57,600 nt of DNA from Phocaeicola sp. (lineage in GTDB: Bacteria; Bacteroidota; Bacteroidia; Bacteroidales; Bacteroidaceae): NCBI GenBank assembly GCA_020026175.1, contig JAHHQV010000011.1:1-57600 (forward strand). The letters run 5' to 3'. Under the pieces are notes generated by a model, which worked only from the letters and a program-made list of their open reading frames with translations, searched no databases and was not told where the DNA came from. Of the stretch, positions 26,600 to 36,143 are shown one piece after another; position 1 is the stretch's first letter; each line of letters starts with the position of its first letter. The translations under genes and the position numbers were made by a program.

Positions 26600-27475
26600 T
26601 TACTTTACCTTTATTTTATCAAAACCTTCACCAAACACACCTATCACCGCACTTTGCGAAACAAATGCATTAGGGTCAATATCCTTTATCAATCTAAAGA
26701 TTGTATTCGATTCGCGTTTCTTGGCCAAAACAAACATCATCTTTACATTGTTTTTTGTATAACATCCCACCCCGTCTATAAATGTAACACCACGATGAAG
26801 GTCTTTGTTTATACACTTTCCTATTTCTTCATATTTATTAGATATTATAAAGAATTGGACAGACTGTCTGGCACTGTTTACAACCTGGTCAAGCACAAAA
26901 CTAGATATAAACAACACTACATATCCATATACCACCTTCTCCCAATCATGAAGAACAAAATAACTTGAAGATATAATCACAACATCACAAATAAGTATAA
27001 CCCTACCAAGCGAGATATCCCTATATTTGTTTATAATTGCAGCAATTATATCCGTACCTCCAGTACTTCCATTTGCCGAAAAAGCTATACCTATACCAGC
27101 ACCACAAAACGATGCACCAAGAACACAAGCCATAAACGGTTGGTCGTTAATCAAAGAACCTGTTACGAAATGCTGGAATACAGGAGTTGCAAAGGTCAAT
27201 ACTCCCACAGCAAATATAGTCTTAATACAAAACTTAAGTCCCAAAATCTTCAATGCTACAATGAGCAATGAAAAATTGATAATAAGATAAGTATACTGAA
27301 CTGGAAAGTCAGTAGCCCAATACACTATTGAAGCAATACCTGGAACAGCACCAGATGGCAAATTATTAGGCAGCAAAAAGACAGTCCAACCTATAGCATA
27401 CATAATCATTCCCAAAGCTATAAAGAAATAATCTTTCGCTTCTCTCAATAATTGCAGAGTTTTTAAAGTAGGCAT
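26600..27475 (-). CDS. YitT family membrane protein with DUF2179 domain
   Basis: The 291-aa protein has about five to six membrane helices in residues 1-200, for example FFIALGMIMYAIGWTVFLL, LIINFSLLIVALKIL and VYGYVVLFISSFVLDQVV. A conserved glycine-rich stretch, GIAFSANGSTGGTDIIAAII, is typical of YitT. The last 80 residues are a soluble DUF2179 domain (RGVTFIDGVGCYTKNNVKMMFVLAKKRE). Members are integral inner-membrane proteins of unknown transport role. Confidence 0.9.
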   Translation of the reverse strand: MPTLKTLQLLREAKDYFFIALGMIMYAIGWTVFLLPNNLPSGAVPGIASIVYWATDFPVQYTYLIINFSLLIVALKILGLKFCIKTIFAVGVLTFATPVFQHFVTGSLINDQPFMACVLGASFCGAGIGIAFSANGSTGGTDIIAAIINKYRDISLGRVILICDVVIISSSYFVLHDWEKVVYGYVVLFISSFVLDQVVNSARQSVQFFIISNKYEEIGKCINKDLHRGVTFIDGVGCYTKNNVKMMFVLAKKRESNTIFRLIKDIDPNAFVSQSAVIGVFGEGFDKIKVK

Positions 27476-27525
27476 AACATTAAAATATTAATACTGTTTT
27501 TAAGATTAAAAAATTCAATTCTGCG

Positions 27526-27533
27526 CAAAAGTA
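27526..27533 (-). promoter_or_regulatory. Predicted promoter of the YitT-Crp operon
   Basis: On the - strand this reads TACTTTTG, which fits TAnnTTTG. It lies 50 nt before the YitT ATG. Confidence 0.55.
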
Positions 27534-27733
27534 GTAAAAAAACAAATATTGATATAAATCAAACAAAGAAAAATGTTTTGACATGTATAATAATTTATCA
27601 AATTACTCTTTTAAAGAAATATAAGTAATACTCTGACTATTGTTTTTTTTATATAAAGCACACTAAATTTATACACCCAATCATATTAAAGATTTTTTTA
27701 AGCAAAGTCTTATCAAAAGGACTGTTACGGATT

Positions 27734-27763
27734 TTTGATTATGACTTTTTTTTCATAATTTTG
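27734..27763 (+). promoter_or_regulatory. Predicted dapL promoter
   Basis: The -33 box TTTG (27734-27737) and the -7 box TAATTTTG (27756-27763) are 18 nt apart, with the ATG 29 nt downstream. Confidence 0.65.
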
Positions 27764-27792
27764 CACGCAATATATTTATATTAAAGTGAAAT

Positions 27793-29022
27793 ATGGCATT
27801 AGTCAACGAACATCTGCTTAAATTACCGGATAATTACTTATTTGCAGATTTGGCAAAGAGGATAAACTCCTACAAGATAACTCACCCAAAAGCGGAGATA
27901 ATAAATCTTGGTATAGGAGATGTTACGAGACCCATTCCGCAAGTCTGCATAGATGCCATGCACAAGGCCATCGACGACCAAACAAATCCCCTTACATTCC
28001 ACGGATACAGTCCAGGACAAGGTTATAACTTTCTGATAGATGCTATAATAAAAAACGACTATGCTTCGAGAGGCATAAATCTGGAGCGCTCTGAAATATT
28101 CATAAACGACGGAGCCAAAACCGACTCCGGCAACTTCGGCGAAATACTGAGACACGACAACAGTATCGGAGTTACAGACCCTATATATCCGGCTTATATC
28201 GACTCGAATGTTTCATGCGGCAGAGCCGGAACTTTGGATGACGGATACAAATGGAGTAACGTGATTTATATGCCTTGTACTCCCGAAAACAATTTTATTC
28301 CACCTATACCACAACAAAGAGTAGACATCGTTTATCTCTGTTTTCCAAACAATCCTACAGGTACAGCATTGAGCAAAAGCGAACTTAGGAAATGGGTAAA
28401 CTATGCTTTGGAAAACGATACAATAATACTTTTTGATGCTGCATACGAAGCATATATACAGCAGCCTGATATTCCACATTCCATTTATGAGATAAAGGGA
28501 GCCAAGAAAGTGGCAGTAGAGTTCAGGAGTTTCTCAAAGACGGCAGGATTTACAGGTATCAGATGCGGATATACAGTGGTGCCAAAGGAAGTGACAGCAT
28601 CAACACTCAACGGCAAACGTATTTCACTCAACAGACTATGGTTACAAAGACAATGTACCAAATTCAACGGAGCTTCATACATATCTCAAAGAGGTGCAGA
28701 GGCTATATACACTCCAGAGGGGAAGCAACAGGTTAAATACATAATAGACTATTATATGGAAAATGCCTACATCATGAAAAAGGGACTTTCCGACACCGGG
28801 CTTGAAGTATATGGCGGAGAAAACGCCCCTTATTTATGGATAAAGGCACCAAACCAACTGTCATCGTGGAAATTTTTCGACAAGTTACTATACGAAGCAC
28901 AGATAGTATGTACGCCGGGCATAGGTTTCGGGCCAAGCGGCAATGAATTTATAAGGCTGACCTCTTTCGGAGATAAAGAAAAATGCAAAGAAGGAATAAA
29001 CAGAATAAAAAGAATAATCTAA
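27793..29022 (+). CDS. dapL: LL-diaminopimelate aminotransferase
   Basis: DapL converts tetrahydrodipicolinate directly to LL-diaminopimelate using glutamate, bypassing the succinylase or acetylase steps. The 409-aa length and motifs fit the family: LGIGDVTRPIPQVCIDAMH, FINDGAKTDSGNFGEIL, LCFPNNPTGTALSKSEL and the PLP lysine in EFRSFSKTAGFTGIRCGYTV. The C-terminal arginine region is EFIRLTSFG. It complements lysC and lysA elsewhere in the window. The type III glutamine synthetase follows after 42 nt on the same strand. Confidence 0.95.
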   Translation: MALVNEHLLKLPDNYLFADLAKRINSYKITHPKAEIINLGIGDVTRPIPQVCIDAMHKAIDDQTNPLTFHGYSPGQGYNFLIDAIIKNDYASRGINLERSEIFINDGAKTDSGNFGEILRHDNSIGVTDPIYPAYIDSNVSCGRAGTLDDGYKWSNVIYMPCTPENNFIPPIPQQRVDIVYLCFPNNPTGTALSKSELRKWVNYALENDTIILFDAAYEAYIQQPDIPHSIYEIKGAKKVAVEFRSFSKTAGFTGIRCGYTVVPKEVTASTLNGKRISLNRLWLQRQCTKFNGASYISQRGAEAIYTPEGKQQVKYIIDYYMENAYIMKKGLSDTGLEVYGGENAPYLWIKAPNQLSSWKFFDKLLYEAQIVCTPGIGFGPSGNEFIRLTSFGDKEKCKEGINRIKRII

Positions 29023-29064
29023 CCAGAATATAAAAAAATAAAGAACTATACAAACTAAGGTATT

Positions 29065-31254
29065 ATGTCACAATTAAGATTTAAAGTAGTAGAAGAAGCA
29101 TTTCACAAAAAACCAGTAGATGTTCCGTCTCCAACACAACGTCCAAGTGAATATTTCGCAAAATATGTTTTCAACCGCGAAAAGATGTTCAAATATCTTC
29201 CTAGCGAAGTATATAAAAAACTTGTTGATGTTATAGACAACGGAGCGGCACTAGACCGCAGTATAGCAAACGAAGTTGCAGCCGGAATGAAAAGATGGGC
29301 CGTAGAACTAGGTGTAACACATTATACCCACTGGTTTCAGCCTCTTACTGAAGGTACGGCAGAAAAGCATGACGCTTTCGTAGAACACGATGGGAAAGGC
29401 GGTATGCTGGAAGACTTTTCAGGAAAACTTCTTGTACAGCAAGAATCTGACGGTTCGTCATTCCCTAACGGAGGTATACGAAACACATTCGAAGCCCGTG
29501 GATACAGTGCATGGGACCCTTCATCTCCTGTTTTCGTTGTTGACGACACTCTATGCATCCCTACCATTTTCATAGCATATACTGGAGAATCCCTTGACTA
29601 CAAGGCTCCGTTGCTCCGTTCTATACATGCAGTAACAAAATCGGCACTCGATGTGGTTCATTACTTCGATCCTTCTGTAAAGAAAATATTATCATACTTG
29701 GGATGGGAACAGGAATATTTCCTTGTAGACGAAGGACTTTATGCTGCACGTCCTGACTTGTTGCTTACAGGACGCACACTGATGGGACATGAGGCATCTA
29801 AAAACCAGCAATTGGAAGACCACTATTTCGGAGCAATCCCTACTCGTGTTGCAGCTTTCATGAAAGATTTGGAAATTCAGTCACTTGAACTTGGCATACC
29901 TGTAAAGACACGCCACAACGAAGTGGCTCCAAACCAGTTTGAATTGGCACCTATATACGAAGAATGTAATCTCGCAGTAGACCACAACATGCTTGTCATG
30001 TCTCTCATGCGCAAAATAGCACGAAATCATGGCTTCAGAGTCCTTCTGCACGAAAAGCCATTCAAAGGCGTAAATGGTTCTGGAAAACACAATAACTGGT
30101 CACTTGGTACCGACAACGGTGTTCTTCTTATGGCTCCTGGAAAGACTTCGGAAGAAAATCTGCGATTTATAACTTTTGTTGTAAACACACTTATGGCTGT
30201 TTACAATCACAACGGACTTCTTAAAGCATCTATCATGAGTGCCACTAACTCTCATCGTCTTGGCGCACACGAAGCCCCTCCTGCCATCATTTCTTCTTTC
30301 CTTGGCTCACAACTGAGCAAGGTGCTAGACCATATTGAAGAAAGCGACTCTGAAGAACTTGAATCGCTGAACAACAAACAGGGACTAAACCTGAACATAC
30401 CTCAGATACCAGAACTGCTTATAGACAATACAGACCGTAACCGTACTTCGCCGTTTGCATTTACAGGAAACCGTTTTGAGTTCCGTGCTCCGGGGTCAGA
30501 ATCAAACTGTGCAAGTGCCATGATTGCCCTAAACTCAGCAGTTGCCGAACAGCTTATAATTTTCAAGAAAGAAGTAGACGGCTTAATTGAAAAGGGTGAA
30601 CCTAAGATGTCTGCCATTCTTCAGATTATACGCAAGTACATCAAGATTTGTAAGCCTATACGTTTTGACGGCAATGGATATAGCGATGAATGGAAAGAAG
30701 AGGCAAAACGCCGCGGACTGGACTGCGAAACAAGTTGTCCGCTTATCTTCGACAACTACATGAAGCCTGAAACCATAAAGATGTTCGAGACTACTGGTGT
30801 AATGCAACGCAAGGAGCTTGAAGCAAGAAACGAAGTGAAATGGGAAATGTATGTCAAGAAAATACAGATTGAAGCCAGAGTGTTAGGCGACCTTGTAATG
30901 AATCATGTTGTGCCAGTAGCAATAGAATACCAGACAAAGCTGATTGACAATGCCTACAAGATTAAATCCCTGTTCACAGAAAGCGAAGCTACTGCACTTT
31001 CGGCAGAAAATCTTGCAATTATCAAGGAAATAGCTGAACATACTGCATATATAAAGGAAAATGTTGATGCATTGGTAGAAGCACGTAAGATTGCCAACCG
31101 CATAGCTTCTATCAGAGAAAGAGCAATAGCTTATCACGACAACATCACTCCTATGCTGGAAGAAATACGTGATCATATCGACAAGCTTGAGCTTATAGTA
31201 GACGACCGTATGTGGACTCTTCCTAAGTATCGCGAACTGTTGTTCATAAGATAA
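29065..31254 (+). CDS. glnN: Glutamine synthetase type III
   Basis: The enzyme makes glutamine from glutamate and ammonia with ATP. The 729-aa length and start MSQLRFKVVEEAFHKKPV are those of the Bacteroidetes GSIII class rather than the 450-470 aa GSI. Catalytic-site stretches visible are LGWEQEYFLVDEGLYAARPDL, KTRHNEVAPNQFELAPIYEECNLAVDHN, HEKPFKGVNGSGKHNNWSLGTD and the arginine-rich FTGNRFEFRAPGSESNCASA. It is probably co-transcribed with dapL, a glutamate-using enzyme, and closed by a terminator. Confidence 0.97.
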   Translation: MSQLRFKVVEEAFHKKPVDVPSPTQRPSEYFAKYVFNREKMFKYLPSEVYKKLVDVIDNGAALDRSIANEVAAGMKRWAVELGVTHYTHWFQPLTEGTAEKHDAFVEHDGKGGMLEDFSGKLLVQQESDGSSFPNGGIRNTFEARGYSAWDPSSPVFVVDDTLCIPTIFIAYTGESLDYKAPLLRSIHAVTKSALDVVHYFDPSVKKILSYLGWEQEYFLVDEGLYAARPDLLLTGRTLMGHEASKNQQLEDHYFGAIPTRVAAFMKDLEIQSLELGIPVKTRHNEVAPNQFELAPIYEECNLAVDHNMLVMSLMRKIARNHGFRVLLHEKPFKGVNGSGKHNNWSLGTDNGVLLMAPGKTSEENLRFITFVVNTLMAVYNHNGLLKASIMSATNSHRLGAHEAPPAIISSFLGSQLSKVLDHIEESDSEELESLNNKQGLNLNIPQIPELLIDNTDRNRTSPFAFTGNRFEFRAPGSESNCASAMIALNSAVAEQLIIFKKEVDGLIEKGEPKMSAILQIIRKYIKICKPIRFDGNGYSDEWKEEAKRRGLDCETSCPLIFDNYMKPETIKMFETTGVMQRKELEARNEVKWEMYVKKIQIEARVLGDLVMNHVVPVAIEYQTKLIDNAYKIKSLFTESEATALSAENLAIIKEIAEHTAYIKENVDALVEARKIANRIASIRERAIAYHDNITPMLEEIRDHIDKLELIVDDRMWTLPKYRELLFIR

Positions 31255-31297
31255 GAGAGAAACAAAGATTTTTTTTTAAAGATAGAGACAAAGAAAA

Positions 31298-31353
31298 GCA
31301 GTCATATCAACGCCCCATACTCCAAATAAGTTGATATGGCTGCCTGTTTTTTT
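31298..31353 (+). terminator. Terminator downstream of glnN
   Basis: A 14-bp stem with one mismatch (31298-31311 with 31330-31343, including CATATCAAC / GTTGATATG) is followed by eight T at 31346-31353. Confidence 0.85.
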
Positions 31354-31373
31354 CTTAACGGTCCATACAAATC

Positions 31374-32255
31374 ATGATAAGACATATACTATTTATTATT
31401 ATTTTATATGTAGGATTTACAACTGTACATTGCCAGACAATATATCAAGACATAAACATAATTATAAGTAATCGCAATGCAACGGTAGGCGTTGCCGTAA
31501 TATACAAAGACAAGATATATACAGTGGCAAACGACGACAAATATCCTCTTATGAGTGTTTTTAAATTCCAAATAGCATTGGCTGCTCTAAAAAAATTAGA
31601 AAATGAAAACATTCCTCTCGACAAGAAGGTTTACATTGAGGCAGGCAAAATGCGTAAAGACACTTACAGCCCTTTAAGAGAGAAATATCCCGAACAAGGC
31701 ATCTATATTTCATATCGCGACATAATAAGATATACCGTATCACTCAGCGACAACAATACATGCGACTGGCTTATAGATTTTACAGGAGGAATAGAAAAAA
31801 TAGATTCTTACATCAAATCACTTGGTATAAGAGACATTAATCTATCAGAAACAGAATACAGTATGCACAAAGACATAATGAACAGCTATAACAATTGGGC
31901 TACACCTCTTTCTGTTGCACAATTGTTGGAAAAAGTTTATACAGAACAGGTACTTACAAAAGACCACTTCATGTTTTTGGAACAAATAATGACAGATACA
32001 CCTACAGGAAAAGACAAGTTGAAGGCCGGACTGCCACACAACATACGCTTGGCTCATAAAACAGGACATTCCAAAAGGAAAGACAATAATTTGCTTATAG
32101 CCGATACAGATGCCGGAGTAATATACCTACCCGACGGTGAAAAGATATATATTGCAGTATTTATAAAAGATTCAAAAGAGAATGACAATGACAATGCTGA
32201 GACTATAGCAGATATAGCCAAAGCTATATATAATTACATTAAAGCTATATCATAA
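31374..32255 (+). CDS. Class A beta-lactamase (Bacteroidetes subclass A2-like)
   Basis: The 293-aa protein has a signal peptide (about residues 1-20, ending TTVHC) and the full set of class A motifs: SVFK with nucleophile S61 and K64, SDN at 125-127, an omega-loop with acidic residues at SETEYSM (about 158-164), and KTG at 229-231 in LAHKTGHSKR. The run YNNWATPLSVAQLL after the omega loop recalls the CfxA/CblA/PER-like branch. It should be a periplasmic serine hydrolase of beta-lactams. No mobile element flanks it, and I see no clear promoter after the glnN terminator. Confidence 0.92.
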   Translation: MIRHILFIIILYVGFTTVHCQTIYQDINIIISNRNATVGVAVIYKDKIYTVANDDKYPLMSVFKFQIALAALKKLENENIPLDKKVYIEAGKMRKDTYSPLREKYPEQGIYISYRDIIRYTVSLSDNNTCDWLIDFTGGIEKIDSYIKSLGIRDINLSETEYSMHKDIMNSYNNWATPLSVAQLLEKVYTEQVLTKDHFMFLEQIMTDTPTGKDKLKAGLPHNIRLAHKTGHSKRKDNNLLIADTDAGVIYLPDGEKIYIAVFIKDSKENDNDNAETIADIAKAIYNYIKAIS

Positions 32256-32267
32256 ACATATAAAATA

Positions 32268-32316
32268 AAAAGAACATATAAGCCGTTCATAACGACAGCC
32301 TTATATATTCTTTTTG
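32268..32316. terminator. Bidirectional terminator
   Basis: AAAAAGAACATATAAG (32268-32283) pairs with CTTATATATTCTTTTT (32301-32316) with one mismatch. It lies between the convergent beta-lactamase and prfC genes. Confidence 0.85.
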
Positions 32317-32342
32317 TTTATGTTTCTTTACCCAATTCTTAA

Positions 32343-33911
32343 TCAGAACTCGGAAGTAAAGTGGAACTTGATGTTCTTGAAGTCCATCTGTGCCATCTGA
32401 AGCACATATCCACTATCGGCCAGGAATACATCCCTACCATCACGGTCTTTTGCCATAAACTGGTATTTACGTTTCTTGAAGGCTTCCAGTTCTTCCTGGT
32501 CATCGCTTTCTATCCAGCAAGCCTTATACAGGCTTATAGGTTCCCAACGACATTTTGCGTTATACTCGTTTTCAAGACGATACTGTATTACCTCAAACTG
32601 CAGCTGACCTACAGTTCCGATAATCTTACGTCCGTTGAACTGATTAACGAACAACTGTGCCACACCTTCGTCCATCAGCTGGTCTATCCCCTTATTCAGC
32701 TGCTTGGTCTTCATAGGGTCTGCATTTTCTATATACTTGAACATCTCTGGCGAGAAACTTGGAAGACCTTTGAAATGCAGGTTCTCACCCTCGGTCAATG
32801 TATCACCTATCTTGAATGTACCATTGTCTGGCAAACCGATAATATCTCCTGCCCAAGCCTCATCCACTGTAGTCTTGCGCTGAGCCATAAACTGAGTAGG
32901 CGAAGAGAATCGCATAGTCTTGTTATGACGCACATGCAGATATGGAATATTTCTTGTAAACTTGCCCGAACATACCTTACAGAAAGCAACACAAGAACGG
33001 TGGTTAGGGTCGATATTTGCAGTAATCTTAAAGATAAATCCAGAAAATTTCTGCTCATCAGGATTCACTGTTCTTTCTACTGCCGAAACAGGACGCGGAC
33101 TTGGAGCAATCTCTACGAAGCAGTCCAGAAGTTCCTGTACACCAAAGTTATTCAATGCCGAACCGAAGAACACAGGAGCAACATTACCCTTCAAGTACTC
33201 GTCTACGTTGAACTCAGGATAAACCCCGTCAATCAGTTCAAGTTCGCCACGAAGTTTCTCTGCCAGAACTTCACCTATATGAGAATCAAGTTCCTGCGAA
33301 TTTACATCCACTTCCACCTTTTCCGTAACCACCTGTTTTGAAGGCTGGAAAAGATTAAGCTTCTGCTCATAAATATTATATACCCCACGGAAGCGAGGAC
33401 CACTCTCTATAGGCCATGTAAGCGGACGCACGTTTATCACGAGTTCTTCTTCCAGCTCGTCGAGCAAATCGAACGGGTCTTTAGCTTCACGGTCCATCTT
33501 GTTTACAAAGATAATTACAGGAGTATTACGCATACGGCACACTTCCATCAGCTTTCTTGTCTGCGTTTCCACACCCTTTGCACCGTCTACTACTATGATA
33601 ACACTATCCACGGCAGTAAGTGTACGATAAGTGTCTTCAGCAAAGTCCTGGTGTCCGGGAGTATCAAGGATATTCACCTTGTAGTCCTTGTAGTCGAACT
33701 CCATAACGGAAGTAGTTACAGAGATACCACGCTGCTTTTCAATGTCCATCCAGTCGGATGTAGCTGTTTTCTTGATTTTATTCGATTTCACAGCACCTGC
33801 CACCTGTATCTGACCTCCGAAGAGCAACAACTTTTCAGTCAAAGATGTCTTTCCGGCATCAGGATGGGCGATAATCGCAAAGGTTCGTCTTCTTTCTATT
33901 TCAGGATTCAT
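32343..33911 (-). CDS. prfC: Peptide chain release factor 3
   Basis: RF3 is the GTPase that recycles RF1 and RF2 after peptide release. The 522-aa protein carries G1 (AHPDAGKTSLTEKL), the switch regions (KQRGISVTTSVMEF), G3 (DTPGHQDFAEDTYR) and G4 (NKMDREAKDPFD), then the EF-Tu-like domain II and the RF3 C-terminal domain. It is the last gene of a four-gene - strand operon (LysE family, DUF4924, rfbD, prfC), 18 nt after rfbD. Confidence 0.96.
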   Translation of the reverse strand: MNPEIERRRTFAIIAHPDAGKTSLTEKLLLFGGQIQVAGAVKSNKIKKTATSDWMDIEKQRGISVTTSVMEFDYKDYKVNILDTPGHQDFAEDTYRTLTAVDSVIIVVDGAKGVETQTRKLMEVCRMRNTPVIIFVNKMDREAKDPFDLLDELEEELVINVRPLTWPIESGPRFRGVYNIYEQKLNLFQPSKQVVTEKVEVDVNSQELDSHIGEVLAEKLRGELELIDGVYPEFNVDEYLKGNVAPVFFGSALNNFGVQELLDCFVEIAPSPRPVSAVERTVNPDEQKFSGFIFKITANIDPNHRSCVAFCKVCSGKFTRNIPYLHVRHNKTMRFSSPTQFMAQRKTTVDEAWAGDIIGLPDNGTFKIGDTLTEGENLHFKGLPSFSPEMFKYIENADPMKTKQLNKGIDQLMDEGVAQLFVNQFNGRKIIGTVGQLQFEVIQYRLENEYNAKCRWEPISLYKACWIESDDQEELEAFKKRKYQFMAKDRDGRDVFLADSGYVLQMAQMDFKNIKFHFTSEF

Positions 33912-33929
33912 ATATGATTGAAAATTTAT

Positions 33930-34790
33930 TTATTGATTAATAAGTACTGAAACACATTCGGCAAGACTTTCTGTCCAGTGCGGTATCTCTATGCCGTATG
34001 TTTCCTTTATCTTTGTTTTGTCCAACACCGAATAATGAGGACGCACAGCCCTTGTAGGATAGTCTTCGGTATGTATAGGCCTAACCTTGCAGCCGGATAT
34101 TCCCGCCATCCGGTGTATCTCTTTTGTGAAATCGTACCATGAACAAACCCCTTCATTGCTGAAATGATATATTCCCGGCACTATACCCTTGTTTATAGCC
34201 GCAAAAACAGCTTCTGCCAAATCGCGTGCATAGGTAGGAGTTCCTATCTGGTCGAATATCACTCCAAGACTGTCTTTCTCTTTTCCAAGACGAATCATAG
34301 TCTTGACAAAATTATTGCCAAAAGTGGAATACAGCCATGAAGTCCTTATAATCATAGTTTGCTGACAATTTTTCACAGCCTCTTCTTCTCCGCCCAGTTT
34401 GGTAACTCCATACACCGAATTAGGACATGTAGTTTCATCCTCACGGTATGGGATATGGGCAGTACCGTCGAACACATAATCAGTAGACACCTGAACAAGA
34501 AATCCTCCACGGGCATTTACAGCCTTTGCCAGATATCCCGGAGCTGTCTGATTCAACATTCTGCAAAAGTCAGAATCATCTTCGGCCTTGTCTACAGCAG
34601 TATATGCCGCACAGTTCACTATTATGTCTATATTATTATCTGCAACATACTTCATCACTGCATTTTCATCACAAATATCCAGTTCGGCCACATCTGTAAA
34701 GAAATAATCATACTGAGAGTTTACGGCAGCCAGCAGTCTCATTTCATTTCCCAATTGTCCGTTTGCGCCTGTCACCAGAATATTTTTCAT
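33930..34790 (-). CDS. rfbD: dTDP-4-dehydrorhamnose reductase
   Basis: The NADPH-dependent short-chain dehydrogenase makes dTDP-L-rhamnose for surface glycans. The 286-aa protein shows the Rossmann motif VTGANGQLGNEM, the catalytic serine in VQVSTDYVFDG and the YxxxK pair in PNSVYGVTKLGGEE. Substrate-binding segments follow (FSNEGVCSWYDFTKEI). The start codon overlaps the stop of the DUF4924 gene by ATGA, so the two are translationally coupled. No other rhamnose gene (rfbABC) is adjacent. Confidence 0.95.
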   Translation of the reverse strand: MKNILVTGANGQLGNEMRLLAAVNSQYDYFFTDVAELDICDENAVMKYVADNNIDIIVNCAAYTAVDKAEDDSDFCRMLNQTAPGYLAKAVNARGGFLVQVSTDYVFDGTAHIPYREDETTCPNSVYGVTKLGGEEEAVKNCQQTMIIRTSWLYSTFGNNFVKTMIRLGKEKDSLGVIFDQIGTPTYARDLAEAVFAAINKGIVPGIYHFSNEGVCSWYDFTKEIHRMAGISGCKVRPIHTEDYPTRAVRPHYSVLDKTKIKETYGIEIPHWTESLAECVSVLINQ

Positions 34791-35329
34791 AATTCAAGTT
34801 CTCCTTTCTTGTCCTTAATATAATAGTCGGCCAATATTGCAAGAAGGTCACCTATCACCTTCATGGCTTTTTGTGTTTCCTCACTTATTTCCTTTTTCTG
34901 AAGTTTCAACATCAGCACGCCATACATTGCATCAAAACAGGTTTCAAGTTCAGGCACATCCTTGTCGGCTCCCTTTGCCCTGAGTTCCACTAGAAACGGC
35001 AAGGCCTTATAATATGCAGCACTGTAATAAGGAAACTTGGGCGAACGTAGTAGCTGTAGATGCAAATCGGTAAGCCATACTATTATGTTTTTGTTTATCT
35101 GAATATGACCTCTCTGCATGACACCCTCATCGTGCATCATGTTTATAAGGTCTACATACCACTGAAGCAGTTCCTTTTTCTGCTCTTCAGTCACAGGATA
35201 CGGGTCTACGATAGACGATTTTATCTTTTCAACATCAAACCCGTATGCACGAATCAAATCTTCAATCTGCCACATATATAGCAGATACTCAGCAATATTC
35301 TGCTGTTTCAACTGTTGAGATATATACAT
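34787..35329 (-). CDS. DUF4924 family protein
   Basis: The 180-aa soluble, mostly helical protein begins MYISQQLKQQNIAEYLLYMWQIEDLIRAYG, the hallmark stretch of this Bacteroidetes family of unknown function. No signal peptide or enzyme motif is visible. It is encoded between a LysE-type exporter (3 nt away) and rfbD (4-nt overlap), a tight grouping, but the neighbours do not point to one shared pathway. Confidence 0.8.
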   Translation of the reverse strand: MYISQQLKQQNIAEYLLYMWQIEDLIRAYGFDVEKIKSSIVDPYPVTEEQKKELLQWYVDLINMMHDEGVMQRGHIQINKNIIVWLTDLHLQLLRSPKFPYYSAAYYKALPFLVELRAKGADKDVPELETCFDAMYGVLMLKLQKKEISEETQKAMKVIGDLLAILADYYIKDKKGELEL

Positions 35330-35332
35330 ATA

Positions 35333-35992
35333 TTAATAGAAGGAATTTCCTAAAAAAGCCAGTCCCAAACCTACTACAGAGGCTATGATTACTACAATGC
35401 CTATCACACGGTTAAGCATCCATATTCCTCTGACATTAAAATGAGTACGGACTTTATTTACAAAATAAGTTATGCCAAACCACCAGCTCAATGCTCCCAG
35501 TATGATAGCCATATATCCCACAAGCTGAAAGCCTACAGGACTGCCAGGCATTACAAATGAGAAACGGGCAAAAAGCCCCACAAAAAGAAATATAATAAGA
35601 GGGTTGGACAATGTAACGAAGAAGGCGGTAATAAAATTATGAAGGTATGAACCCGTCTTTCCCGAAACCGGACGAATGGACTTCACCGGATTGCTGCGGA
35701 ACGTATATACACCGAACCCCAACAACATGAGGCTGCCCACTATCTGAAGCAACATCTGATGTCTGATTATCAAATCGTCCATAAAACTCATGCCGTATCC
35801 TGTCACCAATGAATATATTATATCGCTGAGAGCCGCCCCTAGACCTGTGACAAACCCAAACCAACGCCCCTTGTTCAATGTCCGCTGAATACAAAGCACG
35901 CCAACAGGGCCTAATGGTGCCGAAACAATAACTCCAACTACAAACCCTTTTACCAATAAATCAAGTATAGTAACCTGTTCTAACCAATTCAT
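35333..35992 (-). CDS. LysE/RhtB family translocator
   Basis: The start at 35992 (MNWLEQVTILDLLVKGFVVG) gives 219 aa, the usual length for the family. A longer in-frame start at 36079 would add 29 polar residues before the first helix and is unlikely. Six hydrophobic segments are visible, with the characteristic VSAPLGPVGVLCIQRTLNKGRWFGFVTGLGAALSDIIYS near the N-terminus. Family members export amino acids or similar small molecules. It heads the operon with DUF4924, rfbD and prfC. Confidence 0.88.
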   Translation of the reverse strand: MNWLEQVTILDLLVKGFVVGVIVSAPLGPVGVLCIQRTLNKGRWFGFVTGLGAALSDIIYSLVTGYGMSFMDDLIIRHQMLLQIVGSLMLLGFGVYTFRSNPVKSIRPVSGKTGSYLHNFITAFFVTLSNPLIIFLFVGLFARFSFVMPGSPVGFQLVGYMAIILGALSWWFGITYFVNKVRTHFNVRGIWMLNRVIGIVVIIASVVGLGLAFLGNSFY

Positions 35993-36068
35993 AATGCAAA
36001 GATGATACTTTTTTATGAAAGTACCTATATTTAACCTTGTTTTTCTTTCGTAACAACGGGCTTTTATA

Positions 36069-36076
36069 TAACTTTG
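36069..36076 (+). promoter_or_regulatory. Predicted purL promoter
   Basis: TAACTTTG fits TAnnTTTG. TTTCG at 36046-36050, 18 nt upstream, could serve as a weak -33 box. If this promoter is used, the purL leader is about 220 nt long and contains the palindrome array at 36150-36227. Confidence 0.5.
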
Positions 36077-36143
36077 CACTCAATAAAATTATTATGTTTT
36101 TTCAATTACTGCACCCGTAAGTTGCAGCAGGTGATTTTGACAT

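Larger units (their letters stand above)
27476..27792. other. Divergent intergenic region between YitT and dapL
   Basis: This 317-nt AT-rich stretch holds the two divergent promoters at 27526-27533 and 27734-27763. I see no coding potential, RNA gene or repeat in it. Confidence 0.6.
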
